A stretch of 64,000 nucleotides of DNA, taken from the NCBI GenBank assembly GCA_028023455.1, contig JAQFVV010006197.1, positions 14,321,254-14,385,253 on the forward strand, read 5' to 3'. The notes beneath the pieces are model-generated. The model was not told where the DNA came from and searched no databases. It saw nothing but the letters and a program-made list of their open reading frames with translations. The stretch is from Epiperipatus broadwayi (Eukaryota > Onychophora > Udeonychophora > Euonychophora > Peripatidae). The translations under genes were made by a program, and so were the position numbers. This document shows positions 12,991 through 25,100 of the stretch, piece after piece. Position 1 is the first letter of the stretch; each line of letters begins with the position of its first letter.

Positions 12991-15220
12991 TTATTTAAAT
13001 AAAACTCATCACCAAATAGTAGTCTGGCTATGCATCCAGGAAATTTGTAACACCCTCTACTTTTAATCCCAAACTGTTTCCTTAGCCAATAATTTTACTT
13101 CTTCTATAATTAAAGGCTATAATTTAGTTTTGTCTATCATGATTGTAAATATTTATTTTTTAAAAAAGAGATACTGTATTTCATACATTATTCATTCTGC
13201 TTTTAAGAAAACTAAAATAATATTCTGGTCAAAAACTATCAGGCAACCATGGTGATTTTTTTTGGTCTTAAATTCAGAAATTAAAAAATCCAATAAACTC
13301 ACTAAGGCTGCTGCTGGTATGTTGATGAGCAGCCTATCCATATTCATTTAGTATATGAATATTCGCACAGTAATAACAGCTATGGTGACAAGAAAGCATG
13401 GAGCAGACATTATGAATTTTCCCTACTTGATTTCTTTAAGGTCTTGAAGAAGAATTGAATGTTTCCTTAAAGTTGGTAGCAAAATTTTTTTCTGCAGTCA
13501 TTTTAAATGTACAAGAAATAAAATGATGACTTTTAATGATGTATTCATTACCTGCACTCAATTACATTTGAACAAAGACATCCATCTTAGTTGAAACCAA
13601 GTAATCCAATAAAGTTAAATATAAAAATATTCAAAATCCTAATAAAATATCAATAGAAGTTTTATAATATGAGGTCATATATCAGTTTTTAAAAATATTG
13701 ATATTTTTTGTGAATATATGGACACATGAAATTGTTCCAGTTTTTAAAAATAAAAATATTAGTCAAGATTCATTAATTGTGATGGGATATCATTGCTATT
13801 CACTATAGAAAAGTCACTTTCAAGGATTTTCTTATATAGGTTGATACCCGGGAGTGAATGTGATATCAGAAAATCAATTAGACTAGAGACAAAATTTCTA
13901 TTGCCAAACAAATGCAAGAAAAGTTTTAAGAATTAAAGTGTTTATATATATTGCTTCATTGATCTGATCATAGTGTTTGACTCAATTAGTCAAACAGGTT
14001 TTTGGCACTGATTGAAATTAGTTGATAGTCCACCAAAGTTTATTCATATATTACTGTTTTTATCATGATAGAATGAAAAGAATTATTATTAGTACATATG
14101 GAAAATCTGAAGCATTTGAAATTAAAACTGGATTTAAATAAGTATGTGTATGTGCCCTAATATTATTTTTGATTTTATGTCAATGGTCTTTGGAATAGTT
14201 TATATGCATTTTAATGAATCAGGAATCAAAATATAATACAAACATGATGGTGGAATTGTTAAAAAAAAAAAAACATTTTTTATTTTTGGTTTGTAGATTT
14301 TACTAATGAGTGTGCTTTTCTAATGAACTTTACAGAATGTACTTAATGTTTTAAATACATTATATAAAGAGTTTGTCTAATCTTAGATTCAAACACAGGT
14401 TATAGACATGGAAGGCAAATTCATTACTACAAAAATATTTAAGTAATGCATATTGGAACTGACTTCAGTCTATGATTTTTTTTTAAAAATATGATAATAA
14501 CAAATTGACATGAAAATTAGAGAATAATAAATGAACCTCTCTCACTTTGAATATCTCAATTATTATGATATTATTAGTTAGTCTTTAATCGTTTATTAAT
14601 TTTAAATTAGATTGTATTGAAAAATAATAATAATAATAATAATAATTGTGTGATGGTCTCAATCTAATTTCTTTAATGTTAATCCTAGCAGAAAATGTTA
14701 CTGATGAAACTATAATCTGCTTTTGGTATTGGGAAAAAGTATTTACACATTTGAGATTATTCTAATCCTTCAGTATGCTGACGTATTAGTTTTCTTGCTG
14801 TCTTCTCCAATTTTTAATTTCTTCTTCTGCTGTACTTACTGCCAGCTGGATTTATTTGTTTTTTAATCAATCAACAGTAATATTTACGAAAAGAACAATT
14901 ATATATAAACAAAGTGATTTTAAGCAAAAAAAAATCTAATTAGTATTGTGTGTGTGCATTTTTGAGATAGTCACTTTGCCTGAGCTGTCTTAATGGAAAA
15001 AGTATGAAACTTCATCTCAGTATCCAATTTACAATTATCATTTTAAAATAACCTTTCAGATATGGTAGATCCTATAATAGACAAGTTATGCTAATACAGT
15101 TTTATTAATAAATAAAAGCGCCATCTAAAATGAACGAGTGACTTTTTTTCTATTATAATTTTTTATTTATCATTGAGATACTTTACTGCTAAACTATTTG
15201 CTTATTTCGTAAATAAATAG
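12991..15220. other. AT-rich non-coding DNA
   Basis: A possible 5' flank of the LINE extends to about 13150, but no domain is recognisable. The rest holds no gene. It includes a tract of ten or fewer (AAT) units at 14618-14648. Confidence 0.5.
14618..14648. repeat. (AAT)n microsatellite
   Basis: Uninterrupted AAT units are read directly from the sequence. Confidence 0.9.
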
Positions 15221-15345
15221 AAAGATTAATGTTTTGCATTGGTGGTCGAGAGGTCAGCGCGACTGCCTTGCACTTGCAGGCAGTTGCCCGGGTTGCGGAT
15301 TCGCGTCCCGGCCGATGCTATGACACTTAAAAAAAAAGATTAATG
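15221..15345 (+). mobile_element. tRNA-derived SINE copy 1 with 11-bp target-site duplication
   Basis: The body (15232-15334) is GC-rich against its surroundings. It has an RNA polymerase III A-box (TGGTCGAGAGG), an anticodon-arm-like stem ACTGCCT/AGGCAGT enclosing a GCACTTG loop, and a B-box region (GGATTCGCGTCCC), and it ends in a poly(A) tail. The direct repeat AAAGATTAATG occurs immediately before the body (15221-15231) and after the tail (15335-15345), the mark of LINE-driven insertion. It is too diverged in its acceptor arm to be a tRNA gene. The parent tRNA is not certain; the anticodon arm recalls Ala or Cys. A second copy lies at 20055-20088. Confidence 0.85.
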
Positions 15346-16344
15346 AATAAATCATAAGTAGTAAATATATAACATAAAGATTAGCTGGACATGCCATAAG
15401 AAAGGAATAAATGGACGTTTAACAGAAATCATAATATAAATTTCAGAAATATATAAAGAGACTGCATAGAAGATGGATAGTATGGAATATAGAGAACCTT
15501 TAATTCAGTGAAATAATTAAATTCAGAGAGATTTTCATCTTGCAGTGGATAATGTTTGAAATGATGATGATAAATATTGTCTACACTTTTAATATGTGCA
15601 CTGTATACTAAACAATGCATTTGTTATATTTTGGTTTCTAAATTTAATTTGCTTCCGTGCTGAAAACTCATATTCATACTTTTAAACAGAAATACAGTTT
15701 TTATATTTAAATCTATATTAATGAATTTAATTAAATATGCGTTATTCTTTATTCATATTTCTTTAATTATCATTATAATAAAACCACATTTTCATTTATT
15801 ATTTGTTTTTGGTGTTTATTGAATTATTAGCTGACTCTGGAGGTAATTAGGAAGTTATTTAATTAGTGTGACGCTTAATTTTCTTCACTGTATAAACAAA
15901 ATGTAAACACTTTATTAAAAGATTACAATGAATTTATTGAATGATTTCAAGGTTTTTAAAATTGTGAAATAAAACTATTTAACTTGCTAACTAATTTTAA
16001 AATTTTTGATATGAATTTAAATCTTAAGAATTTTTCAAAACATTATATATATATATATATACCGTAGTTAGCTCTCTTGGACTGGTTTTATTGGAAAATT
16101 CAAATTTGTTAACTATCTTGAGCTAAATCACAATTCACAAATCAGTAGAATTAACAAAATTATATTTTATATACATAATATAATTCAATACCATGCCTAG
16201 CCAAAGTGCACCATTTAATAAATAACAAATGTGTCAAGCATTTTTATTATAAGATAGCAATTTTTAGCTCTGTTTAACAATCTTATAAATATTCTAATAA
16301 AAAAATATGTAATAGATTTTATAACAGCTATTTCAAGTCCTTTA
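15346..16344. other. AT-rich non-coding DNA
   Basis: No gene is seen. A short (AT)n tract lies near 16043-16061. The open frame on the minus strand within 15429-15620 has no recognisable features. Confidence 0.5.
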
Positions 16345-17248
16345 CAAAAGAGGACCCTGAAATAACTACAATTTTGTAATAAAAAAAATTATACATTTAT
16401 TTTTAGATGTTACAAACTGAAACACTTTCAATGCATAGTCTATTTAAGGCAATGTACCAGTCTAAACCTGTTTTTCACTTTTTGAAGTAGTTTTGAAACA
16501 CTTGAAAAGCGATGCGTTTTAACACCTCCATCGTTTCTTCTTCACCACTTCTAAGTCCGAAGAAAAAAAAAGAGAGAGACATTTTTTTACTCAAGAAATT
16601 AAAAAGAAGTTGCAGTGAGTGAGATCAAGTAAATGTGACTGTTGGAAAAACTGGATCATGCTGAATTTAATTAAAAACTGTGTTCACTCAAGTTGTATGT
16701 GCTAACCACGCTGTCATAATAAACCATGCACTCCACACTTTGCTACAAAATGAGACATTTACATTTTACCACATCATGCAAAAGTTTCAGAACTTACAGG
16801 TTTTAAATGCCTGATCATTATGAATGAAATCTGAGTGAATAATTATCGTTTCCACCACCCACCCAAAAAATCAGCATAGTCTTGATTTTGACTTTACTCA
16901 CCACACTTTTTGGGGGATGTGATAAATTTAACATTTCTATTACACAACACATAAACTTGTGTTTTTCCAAAGCAACTTACTTATAAGCTCTTTCAAACAC
17001 TACAACTGTTTTTCTAAAAGAAAACAGAATTTCGTATTGTTCCAACTTTTCAGCTATTACAAAAATTGACAAATACACAAAATGCACTTTACAAAACGTG
17101 TTACATGTGATCAAGATTTCACTTGATTGTGTCATCTGGCAGATTGATGTAGAAGGGTTCCCACAAAAGATATGTAGAAGAGCAACCATGTAATATAATA
17201 AATATACCTACCAGAGAATGATTCCAGTTATTTTTTGGGTACCCCTTG
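16345..17248 (-). mobile_element. mariner element on minus strand, TA-flanked
   Basis: The left end CAAAAGAGGACCCTGAAATA and the right end, which in reverse begins CAAGGGGTACCCAAAAAATA, form imperfect terminal inverted repeats of about 28 bp. TA dinucleotides flank the element at 16343-16344 and 17249-17250. Its length of 904 bp is shorter than the usual 1.3 kb, so it carries internal deletion. The transposase is on the minus strand and badly decayed. Confidence 0.75.
16440..17189 (-). pseudogene. mariner transposase pseudogene (minus strand)
   Basis: In transcription order there is an open N-terminal piece (17189-16977) of 70 residues, then a segment near 16725 reading SVECMVYYDS, which fits the first catalytic block of mariners (hydrophobic residues then D). 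At about 16590-16622 LTHCNFFLIS matches the 'SPDLAPCDFFLF' block, with the third catalytic Asp changed to Asn. A C-terminal stretch near 16450-16510 reads VFQNYFKK..., like the 'FQ.CF..W..RW..CI' block. Stops and frame changes intervene. The family assignment rests on these weak motifs plus the terminal repeats and TA flanks. Confidence 0.6.
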
Positions 17249-17321
17249 TATATTATATTAATTTGCAACCTCTATACAAAATCATTGAACAGAACTTTCT
17301 CATATGCAAACCATTGAATTA

Positions 17322-17368
17322 CAAAACTATATATATATATATATATTGTACCGGTCAAAACAGTAATT

Positions 17369-17411
<43 letters not shown>
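17322..17411. repeat. (AT)n microsatellite pair
   Basis: Two (AT)n tracts (about 17328-17346 and 17370-17410) are separated by TTGTACCGGTCAAAACAG. The open frame through here (17218-17442) is a product of the repeat. Confidence 0.9.
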
Positions 17412-17412
<1 letters not shown>

Positions 17413-17419
17413 TTAAATA

Positions 17420-18730
17420 AACAATTTCAGAAGAAAGTTTAAATGAAATTTATTAAACATAGCTCAATGTAAAAATATAACCACCATGATGTAGTTTACA
17501 CACATAGCTTTTTGTAAAATATAGTTGTCATCAAGGCAACCTCTTTTAACAATAAAGATAATACCATCTTTATGTATGGTCTGATATGTTTATATAGACA
17601 CTAAAGATTGCAACTTGACCAACAAGTCTGCTTTCAGAAAGTTTATATTTGTTTGAGGTTTGTTTAAATTTCTTTGCATTATTAATATCACTTTAGTGTC
17701 ATTATAAATATATCAGACAATATATAATGGTGGTATCACCTTTATTATTAAAGGGGGTTGCCTTGACTACAGGTTGAGATTGTTGATAACTTAAGGGTTG
17801 ATTGTTATAGAAATTATAATTAAAAATAAAATTAATTATTTTAAAATATCAAGTTTCTATGAAAACCACAGTTGCAAAATGAATGAAGAAAAAAAAAAAT
17901 CAGATCATCTGCTTTTCATATTAGAGTGTGAAATTTTCAGTTTTTCTTCAGTACTGCTTATAGAATGGAAACCATGAAAATAAATTTTTGTTTTCACCTA
18001 TGTGTATATGATGCAAATAATAGCTCTAATCTTTACATGGTTGTAGTTATCTTCTTATGGAGCTGTAAAAAAATAAAAAGGCCTTAATAGTTAAAAATGA
18101 TTTGCTGCCAACCTGGAACACTATGATATAATGACACTTTCCTCACATATCGCACAAAGAAACTTGCCATTTGACTAGTAGTTTTTCAGAAGAAATTATT
18201 CCACAATAAATGGATTAATACATTCTGTGTATTTGATTCCCTAAATCACAAAAAGTTGTCTTTAAAAGGAACTTAATGGAAATAAATCACTGATAAATTG
18301 AAAATATTAAATGATGATTATTATGGCATACATCTCGATTTAAAATTATTGCACTGTGAAAGAAAATTGAGATCAACAAAAAATAGAATAGGTAATTGAA
18401 ACTTTAAAGTAATCAGACTAATTAAGAATAGTTTCTGCTACATGTATTCTATATTGTTATGTAAACATATAAATATAAACTATTATATTATTTTATTCAA
18501 TTGTGTTAATTAAAATTATTATTACAGTTAATAATCTTGTTGCTTATATATTTTCTCATCTGAACTCCAAGTAGACAATTTTACATTGTCTTAGAAAAAT
18601 ATCAGTGGAGGGGATCAGGAAACTTGGCTATTTGCATAAAGGCTTGCCACTCCAACATGTATGCAGTCACCCATTTGGTAATCATTTCTTTTAGTCTGAA
18701 TTAATAAATTGTTTTATATTTTATTATATT
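17420..18730 (+). repeat. direct repeat copy A (paired with 21050-22180)
   Basis: Blocks are shared in the same order and orientation with 21050-22180: CATGATGTAGTTT..., TTTTTTGTAAA, then ATTATTTTAAAATA...AAGTT, then a GAATGAAGAAAAAAAAA...TCTGCTTT block, CTTCAGT.CTG.TTATAGAAT, CAAGTAGAC.ATTTTAC, and TTTGCATAAAGGCTT. I judge identity to be about 75-85% in these blocks. Copy A holds an extra 270-bp foldback (17523-17795) absent from copy B. The pair flanks a 2.3-kb interval with a decayed reading frame, so it may be the long terminal repeats of an old LTR element or a segmental duplication. Confidence 0.65.
17523..17795. mobile_element. foldback / MITE-like element inserted in repeat copy A
   Basis: The ends are inverted: TTGTCATCAAGGCAACC at the left and GGTTGCCTTGACTAC at the right. 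The inversion continues inward (AATAAAGATAATACCATC against GGTGGTATCACCTTTATTATT, and TCTGATATG...ACACTAAAG against CTTTAGTGTC...ATATCAGAC). The element is missing from the homologous copy at 21050-22180, which indicates a separate insertion. The same GTCAAGGCAAYC motif recurs at 40628 and 40964 in another foldback array. There is no coding capacity. Confidence 0.7.
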
Positions 18731-19242
18731 TTAATCAATTAGCATTGTTCGTAGTATAGTAGTAATCATAGTACAGTTGGTGTCATTTACCATTACATTT
18801 GGAGGTGAGTCTGGGATAATCTCTATCAAAACAAACAAAGATTGAAACAGTTAGATTTTAAAATATTTTTTATTAGCATTCAGAAAAAAAAATTAGTCAT
18901 TGAAATATGTAAAATAAATAACATTTAGTTGGATGTAAAATATGAGAATTTACATTTTTATTGGGGAGTTAAATTCAATAAATCTATAAGTGTCTCTAGA
19001 TAGCAATAATGGTATTAACAGGTTGGTAAAGATAACAGTTAGACAAACAAATAAATAGCAACAAGGCATTAAAAATAAAATATATTGCAGTGATAGAAAC
19101 TACATGGTGGAAAGAGGGGGTATGCATTCTAATTTCAAGAAAGGAAGAAGTAATAAAGTTAAAGATTTATGTATATTTTAATTCTTGTAGAAAGTTTAGT
19201 AGCTAATTTTATTATAATTTTTTATATATAATAATATATTCA
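18731..19242. other. AT-rich non-coding interval
   Basis: Nothing is recognised here beyond AT-rich sequence between repeat copy A and the decayed reading frame. Confidence 0.5.
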
Positions 19243-20054
19243 TGATTACAAGAGCTAAGGCAAAAATGAAAGCTTGGAGAAGTGGAACTGAGAGTCATAT
19301 TAGTGAGTTTATGAATATGATTATGAACATGTTTAGCATATGAAAACCCAAATTGAAGGACAAAGATAAAATTGAAAAACAAAGTAAAACATTGGAAGAT
19401 CTTAAAACACAAAAGAAAGAGATGATATATTATATGAAAAACAAAATGAAGAACTAAGAAAACAAATGGAAAATTTTGTTACTGAAATAAAAGATGATAG
19501 AACTCAGCAAAGATGTTGTGATAGATGAACAGATAGAGAAAGCTAATTGTGATATGATTTATGAATCACAAGAGATAGAAACTAGATCTAAGTTAGATGA
19601 AACAGATAAAATTAATGAAAAATACCAGTGTGCATTAGTTAAAGATAATCATGATATTGATAGTACTAATAAATTTAGAGATGACACAGAACTTTTGGAT
19701 GCTGATATCTGTATTATAGTTGATCATCTGTCTGAAATTACACATAAAGTAAATGTGAAAAAATGACTAATTTGGAAGATAAATATTAAAGAAATAGATG
19801 ATCAAGAAGATCACTTTAATAGAATTCTATGTAGAAGTGTTTTGATTGGTAGGGTATACAAAAGGAACAGTACCAGGAGATCACAAAGATTAAAAGTTAG
19901 GGAATTAAAGAAAAGAAACCCAAAGCTAAGGCATGTAATTATGCTAGGTAAATTATCCAATAAATTATTAAATTTTAAAACTTACTATCCAAAAGCAAAA
20001 AGTAAAGCCAGAAAGCACAAAATAGAAAATCAACTTATTCTAGAAATGAGTGAG

Positions 20055-20088
20055 AATAACCATATGGTAGTCTTGCATTGGTGGTTGA
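20055..20088 (+). repeat. 15-bp target-site duplication spots of SINE copy 2 (left half 20055-20069, right half begins 20074... after body; see 20055-20188)
   Basis: Read this entry together with the next one. The line numbering of the right-hand copy is AATAACCATATGGTA at 20174-20188. Confidence 0.3.
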
Positions 20089-20188
20089 GAGGTCAATGTG
20101 ACTGCCTTGTACTTGCAGGCAGTTGCCCAGGTTGCAGGTTCGCATCCCGGCTGATGCTATGACATTTAAAAAAAATAACCATATGGTA
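20055..20188 (+). mobile_element. tRNA-derived SINE copy 2 with 15-bp target-site duplication
   Basis: This is the same family as the copy at 15221-15345. The direct repeat AATAACCATATGGTA lies at 20055-20069 and again at 20174-20188, bracketing a body with A-box TGGTTGAGAGG, B-box GGTTCGCATCCC and a short A-rich tail. It differs from copy 1 at about 11 sites, about ten of them C-to-T or G-to-A and most of those at CpG positions of copy 1. It lies inside, and splits, the decayed reading frame at 19243-20330, so it is younger than that frame. Confidence 0.88.
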
Positions 20189-20539
20189 AATCAAAAGATT
20201 TTTCAGATCATTCTACGTGAGGGCCTATATATTAATAAAAATATTTAAAGAGAGATAAAGTTTATCCTTATATAAAATAAGACTGATTTCTAAATTGACA
20301 ACTCTGGATTTGTTAAAAGGCCAAATGTTTTAGAGAAAAGAAAAAATATGTTGTATAATGTTAAATATGAATAAGTGCTGAAAATGATCACTATAAAAAT
20401 TGAAACTAAATTAAGTCCATGGTAGAGTTATTGAGATTTGATGGGTTTACTTTTGGTATTGATGATATATGGAGGGTTTATCATTGTTTTGAGATTGTAA
20501 TGCTTTTATGATACTTCAGAGAGTTCTTTATCTCAGTAC

Positions 20540-20730
20540 TATTCCTAATCATTTTATATTTATATTTATCAGTCTTTAAGTTTCAAAAGTGAACCAGGCA
20601 TAATTTTATAGTCTCAAATGTCAGGCAAGTATAGTTTTATATGTATATTTATCAGCCTTCAAGTCTCAAAAGGGAGCCAGGCATAATTCCAATATTGTAT
20701 GTTTATCAGCCTCTAAGTCTCATAGTGGGG
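20540..20730 (+). repeat. imperfect short tandem repeat, three units
   Basis: The block ATTTATCAG followed by TCT...AAGT..CA.A.TG and CCAGGCATAAT occurs three times (near 20563, 20647 and 20702), with spacing that shortens from about 84 to about 55 bp. It is read directly from the sequence; function unknown. Confidence 0.6.
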
Positions 20731-21049
20731 CAATGCTTTGGTATATTAGTATTTATTTATATATGGGTTGGTTGAAGTCATATTTTGTTTGAGATAGTTC
20801 TCTTGGTGTTCATGTTGCATGGTGTATTCATTGTTAGTGGTGGATTTCTTTACCTACCTCAGTATTGAAGTGGAAGGTCAGATCCAATGAATAATTAAAA
20901 TTGAATTTAAAAGAATAAAAATATATATTAAATATGACAAAATTTTGAAACTATTATAAATGCCTAAAGATGACATTCTTTGCTTTTTTTATGAGTACCA
21001 GTTTGTAAATCCATTTTTAAAGAAGTTCAGCTAAATGTGACATTATTTT
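20731..21049. other. non-coding interval
   Basis: No gene is seen. Confidence 0.5.
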
Positions 21050-22180
21050 ATTTCCTAAATGGAGACAGAGTAAATGTAACCTCCATGAAGTAGTTTGCAT
21101 ACATGATTTTTTGTAAACAATAAAAAAAATTATTATTAAATGATGTTATTTAATTGTTCACGGAAATTAGTATTGAAAATAGAATTGACTATTTTAAAAT
21201 ACCAAGTTGCTATGGAAACATTGTTGCAAAATAAATGAAGAAAAAAAAATCTGATTGTCTGCTTTCAAACTAGAGTGGTATAACTTCAATTATCCTTCAG
21301 TGCTGTTTATAGAATTGAAATCAGGAAACTTTTAATGTTTATCTATAGTGGTATAATCCAGTTACAGGGGTAAGGCTTCAGAGTGCTTCACCATGACATT
21401 ATTGATGTAGCTTATTATGGAGATGTAAAAAATGCCTTAATGGTCAACAATGCTTTGTTACCAACCTAGGAACTGATTGCAAATGCTAAGATATATTACA
21501 CTTAAATACACAAGGAAACTTGTCATTCTACTACTTAGTCAGAATAAATAACTATATTAAATGGCTTAATACAATCTGTAGATTTGATTCCTCAGTCACA
21601 ATCATAAAGAGCCACTCTTTGAAAGGAACTTAATGGAAATGAACATTTGATAAATTGGAAATATTAAATGATAATATATATCTCATTTAAAATTATTCCA
21701 TTGAAAAAGAAAGTTGAGCTCATCAAAAAATAAAATAGGTAACTGAATAAAACTTGGATAATAATTTTTATGAATTATAAATTTTTAAAAAATCTGTCAC
21801 ACGTTTTCTACACTAGAATTTCGATGTAAATATATACTATTTTATTGTTTTTTATTATATTTGTTAATTAAAATTATTGTTATAATTAATAATTTTGCTG
21901 CTTATATGTTTCTCATCGAATTCCAAGTAGACTATTTTACTTCATCCTAGAAAAATATCTTAAAGTGTGAAGAGGATAATGATTAGGAAGCATGGTTAGA
22001 TTTGCATAAAGGCTTATGCTTGATGTGGGTTCAGTTTGGTCATTATCTGTGATCATTATTAAATTAGTTAATCAAAATAAAATTTTATAGTCACTCCACC
22101 ATTATGCAGTCATCCACTTAATAGTCATATTCTCCTAGATTGAATTTATTTGTGAACATTTTCATATTTATTATATTCAG
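21050..22180 (+). repeat. direct repeat copy B (paired with 17420-18730)
   Basis: This is the second copy of the duplicated segment, in the same orientation as copy A. It lacks the 270-bp foldback of copy A and has its own small insertion at about 22010-22085, between the TTTGCATAAAGGCTT block and the block TATGCAGTCA.CCA. The shared order of at least six blocks makes common origin secure, but the ends are too diverged for exact boundaries. Confidence 0.65.
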
Positions 22181-25100
22181 AAGTCACAATTATGTTCATT
22201 TTCATATGTTAAATGTAGTTGTAGACTATCACTTATAAAATTTATACTTACCTCATTATCAGGTCAAGCTCTTTAAATGCTACATACCATAGCTTTGCAT
22301 TTATTGGTGTATATTATGCAATTGTACTCCCTAAGTATATGCTTTTATTAGGGCTTATTCACAACAATCACCTTTCAAAAAATGCATAAATGATTATTAA
22401 TTAATTTTATTGGGTTAGAAATTATTACATTTTATTCAATCTCAAATACAAACTTTTAAATATAATAAAGCTTAAACATACCTATAATATTTTTTATACA
22501 GGTATATACAATTCCTGCCTTTTAAGTTTTTTGTATCTACATGCTTGAAATATCAGAACGAGCATTTCAACTATGATTTCTTAAAATATGGAATTCTAGT
22601 GCATAGGTGGTAAGAAATTTAAAGATAGTGATTATTATGTACTTGAATGAGAAATATCATAATAAATGTTCTTGAATTTTATTGAATTTAAGATTTATAT
22701 CTGGAACAAAAAAAGTATAATGAAAATAAAATAGAGTTATGAAACTACAACATCTGAAAGAAAACTGATAAATTAGAATAGATTAAAAATAAAGAAGTTT
22801 TTTTTTTTACATTAAAAAAAAAAAGAAATAGTAAAATAAAAATTGTGTAAAGATTGCAAGGTGTGTATAACACTATAAGGTAAAAAAAAAGCATAGGACA
22901 TTAAAGTTGTTAAAAATATATGAGAAAATAATTTGTCAATTCTTGAACTAATTAAAAAATTTCAGAAATAGTAAAGATATCGAAATATTTTGTAATAAGG
23001 TTTTAGAAAAGGTGTGCATGCAGACATATACAATGATATGATTTTTATTTTTTAAATGATTTTTTTTTTCAAAAACATTTTAATTGTATATATGCCTTCA
23101 TGTTTTTATTTAGTAATATTTTTAAAATAAAAAATGTATTTGAATGAAACTTTTGTTGTTTACTTTTATTAATTAGAATTTAAATTTAATTTCATAGTTA
23201 GTTAAAATAAATGAAATTGATGTTTAAAAAATTTATCATATTAAGTTAATGTTATATTGAGAAGCAAGCAGTCTGGTGCTACAAGATGCTAGTATAAAAG
23301 AATATTCCTTTGAGGGATTCAAATACAGTAACTGACAATTAGACCAAAGTCCATAAAGTGTTATGTGGTTAAAAAATAGTGGCTAGTACAAAATTAAGTT
23401 TAGTCAAACACTGCTGTCAAAGAAAAAATATTTTAACTTAGAATGTGTCATAATAAATATATAAAGCTGCATGGAGTATTCAAGATAAGAAAAAAAAAAA
23501 GACTTTGACTGTATCTCTAAAAGTGCACTTGAAAAAAAACTTGTGTAGGTGAATATTTTTGTAAAGAATAATAATTTTGATTTTGACAGCAAATAAATAA
23601 TGTTAAGAAGAAGATTTTTAGTTCCATGACTTAAAAAACTTTCATGTTCAATTACTATGACATTTTAAAAACATTTTGCATTATTATAACTCTAAAGTTG
23701 ACTTTAGAAAAAGAATAAATAATAATAATTAAAGAATAGATTTTTTCTTTAAGTATAATATTTATTTTCAACAATATTTGTAAAAAATATTGAAAGAAAT
23801 GACTACAGAAAAAGTAACATTTATTACTAGGTTAGAAGTTAATATTTTATTATACAAGATTTTTATTTTGGACAGCAGATTGGTACTAGAGTACTAGGAC
23901 AGGATAAGTATATTACTAATTACTCTAATGTTTCACAATATAATTTACAAATTTTTAATAAGAAGATTAATTGAAATTACTACTTGTAAAATGACATTAT
24001 GACAACTATAGCATAATTTCCATATTATTCAAGAATACCTTACTATGCAAAAATATTAAATTGCCATATTTTCTTAAAAAATCTTTTATTAGATTATACA
24101 GAGTTTGAAGCCATCATTTAACATTTGTTTTAAGTATTTTTGTTTTTGCTATTGACTGAAAATGCATTTTATGTTTCTGTTATTGATTTGAGTATATGAA
24201 ACAAGACTGTAAAATTGTTCTTGAGTAAAAGATGTTCTAAGTGACTAAATAAGCAAAAAAAAGAAGAAGAAAAAGGAAGGACTTAAAGTAGGCACAGAGA
24301 TGGGGGGGGCATTGTGCTTAATTGTTAGTCTTGAAGTTTTCAGTAATAGCAATTGTATTATACTTGATTAATTCGATCTTGAAGAAAGATTCACAATTGT
24401 ATTAAACATTTTAGTAATTTCTACACTGAAGAGATATCCACAATTGTATTTTATTTTAATTACAAAATTTAATTGGTTTAAAATATTTAAATTTCAAATA
24501 TTTAAATTTAGATAATTTAAAGAATCCTTTTCCAGTATGATAAAAATCACAAAACATATGCATTGATAAGATAAAATTTGCATTCATATATTTATTTTGA
24601 TAAAGATTTGAATCCAGGTCTATTGATGATGGTGATGAATGTTTGAAATTTTATGTAGTTTCAAACAATTGAGAGAAAAAAAATCAGATTGAAGTCTCCT
24701 AATAAACATATAGTTTGGCAGAGATTAGTGAGAATAAGTGAAATGCACCAAATATATTTATTTTCAGTCTTTTTATTTTATCAGTCATTCACTTTAGCAA
24801 TATAATATTTTTCTTATAAAAAAAAAACAACCTTTTATTTGAGGCACATATATTTGATTTTTGCATGCTACTAATCTTGGCATTTAAATAAGAATTTCAG
24901 ATCTCAAAAGAAATAGTGAAAAATAAAAATTGAAATAAATTGTACAGAGATTTATAAAGATAAAGAAAAATAATAATAATTTTTTTATTAAAAAGAAAAT
25001 TAATGGTGCTAATGACCCACACCCATGTAATGACATAAAAATACTTTAATTACCAATTAAAAGTTAATAACATTTGTTTCTGTTGTATGTAATTTTTTTC

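Larger units (their letters stand above)
19243..20330 (+). pseudogene. decayed unidentified reading frame, interrupted by a SINE
   Basis: A plus-strand coding-like stretch runs through several frames. A Lys/Glu-rich coiled-coil-like start at 19250-19480 (KLKDKDKIEKQSKTLEDLK) is followed by an acidic segment (19494-19766: LDETDKINEKYQCALVKDNH, RDDTELLDADICIIVDHLSE) and a basic segment (19842-20055: STRRSQRLKVRELKKRNPKL, YYPKAKSKARKHKIENQ). Codon use differs from the low-complexity frames elsewhere in the window. The frame meets a SINE at 20055-20088 and resumes after it. I do not recognise the family. A retroelement ORF1/gag-like protein is one option because of the flanking direct repeats and the acidic-then-basic layout; a host pseudogene is another. 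There is no zinc knuckle, protease or polymerase motif. Confidence 0.45.

Noticed and set aside
15232-15334. Working tRNA gene
   Set aside because: The poly(A) tail, target-site duplication and second copy show it is a SINE, and the acceptor arm does not pair properly.
17218-17442. Open frame of 74 codons
   Set aside because: Most of it is Tyr-Ile repeats from (AT)n.
20055-20088. Short separate entry for the SINE duplication under Features
   Set aside because: It duplicates the SINE entry at 20055-20188, which gives the correct span; treat the short one as superseded.
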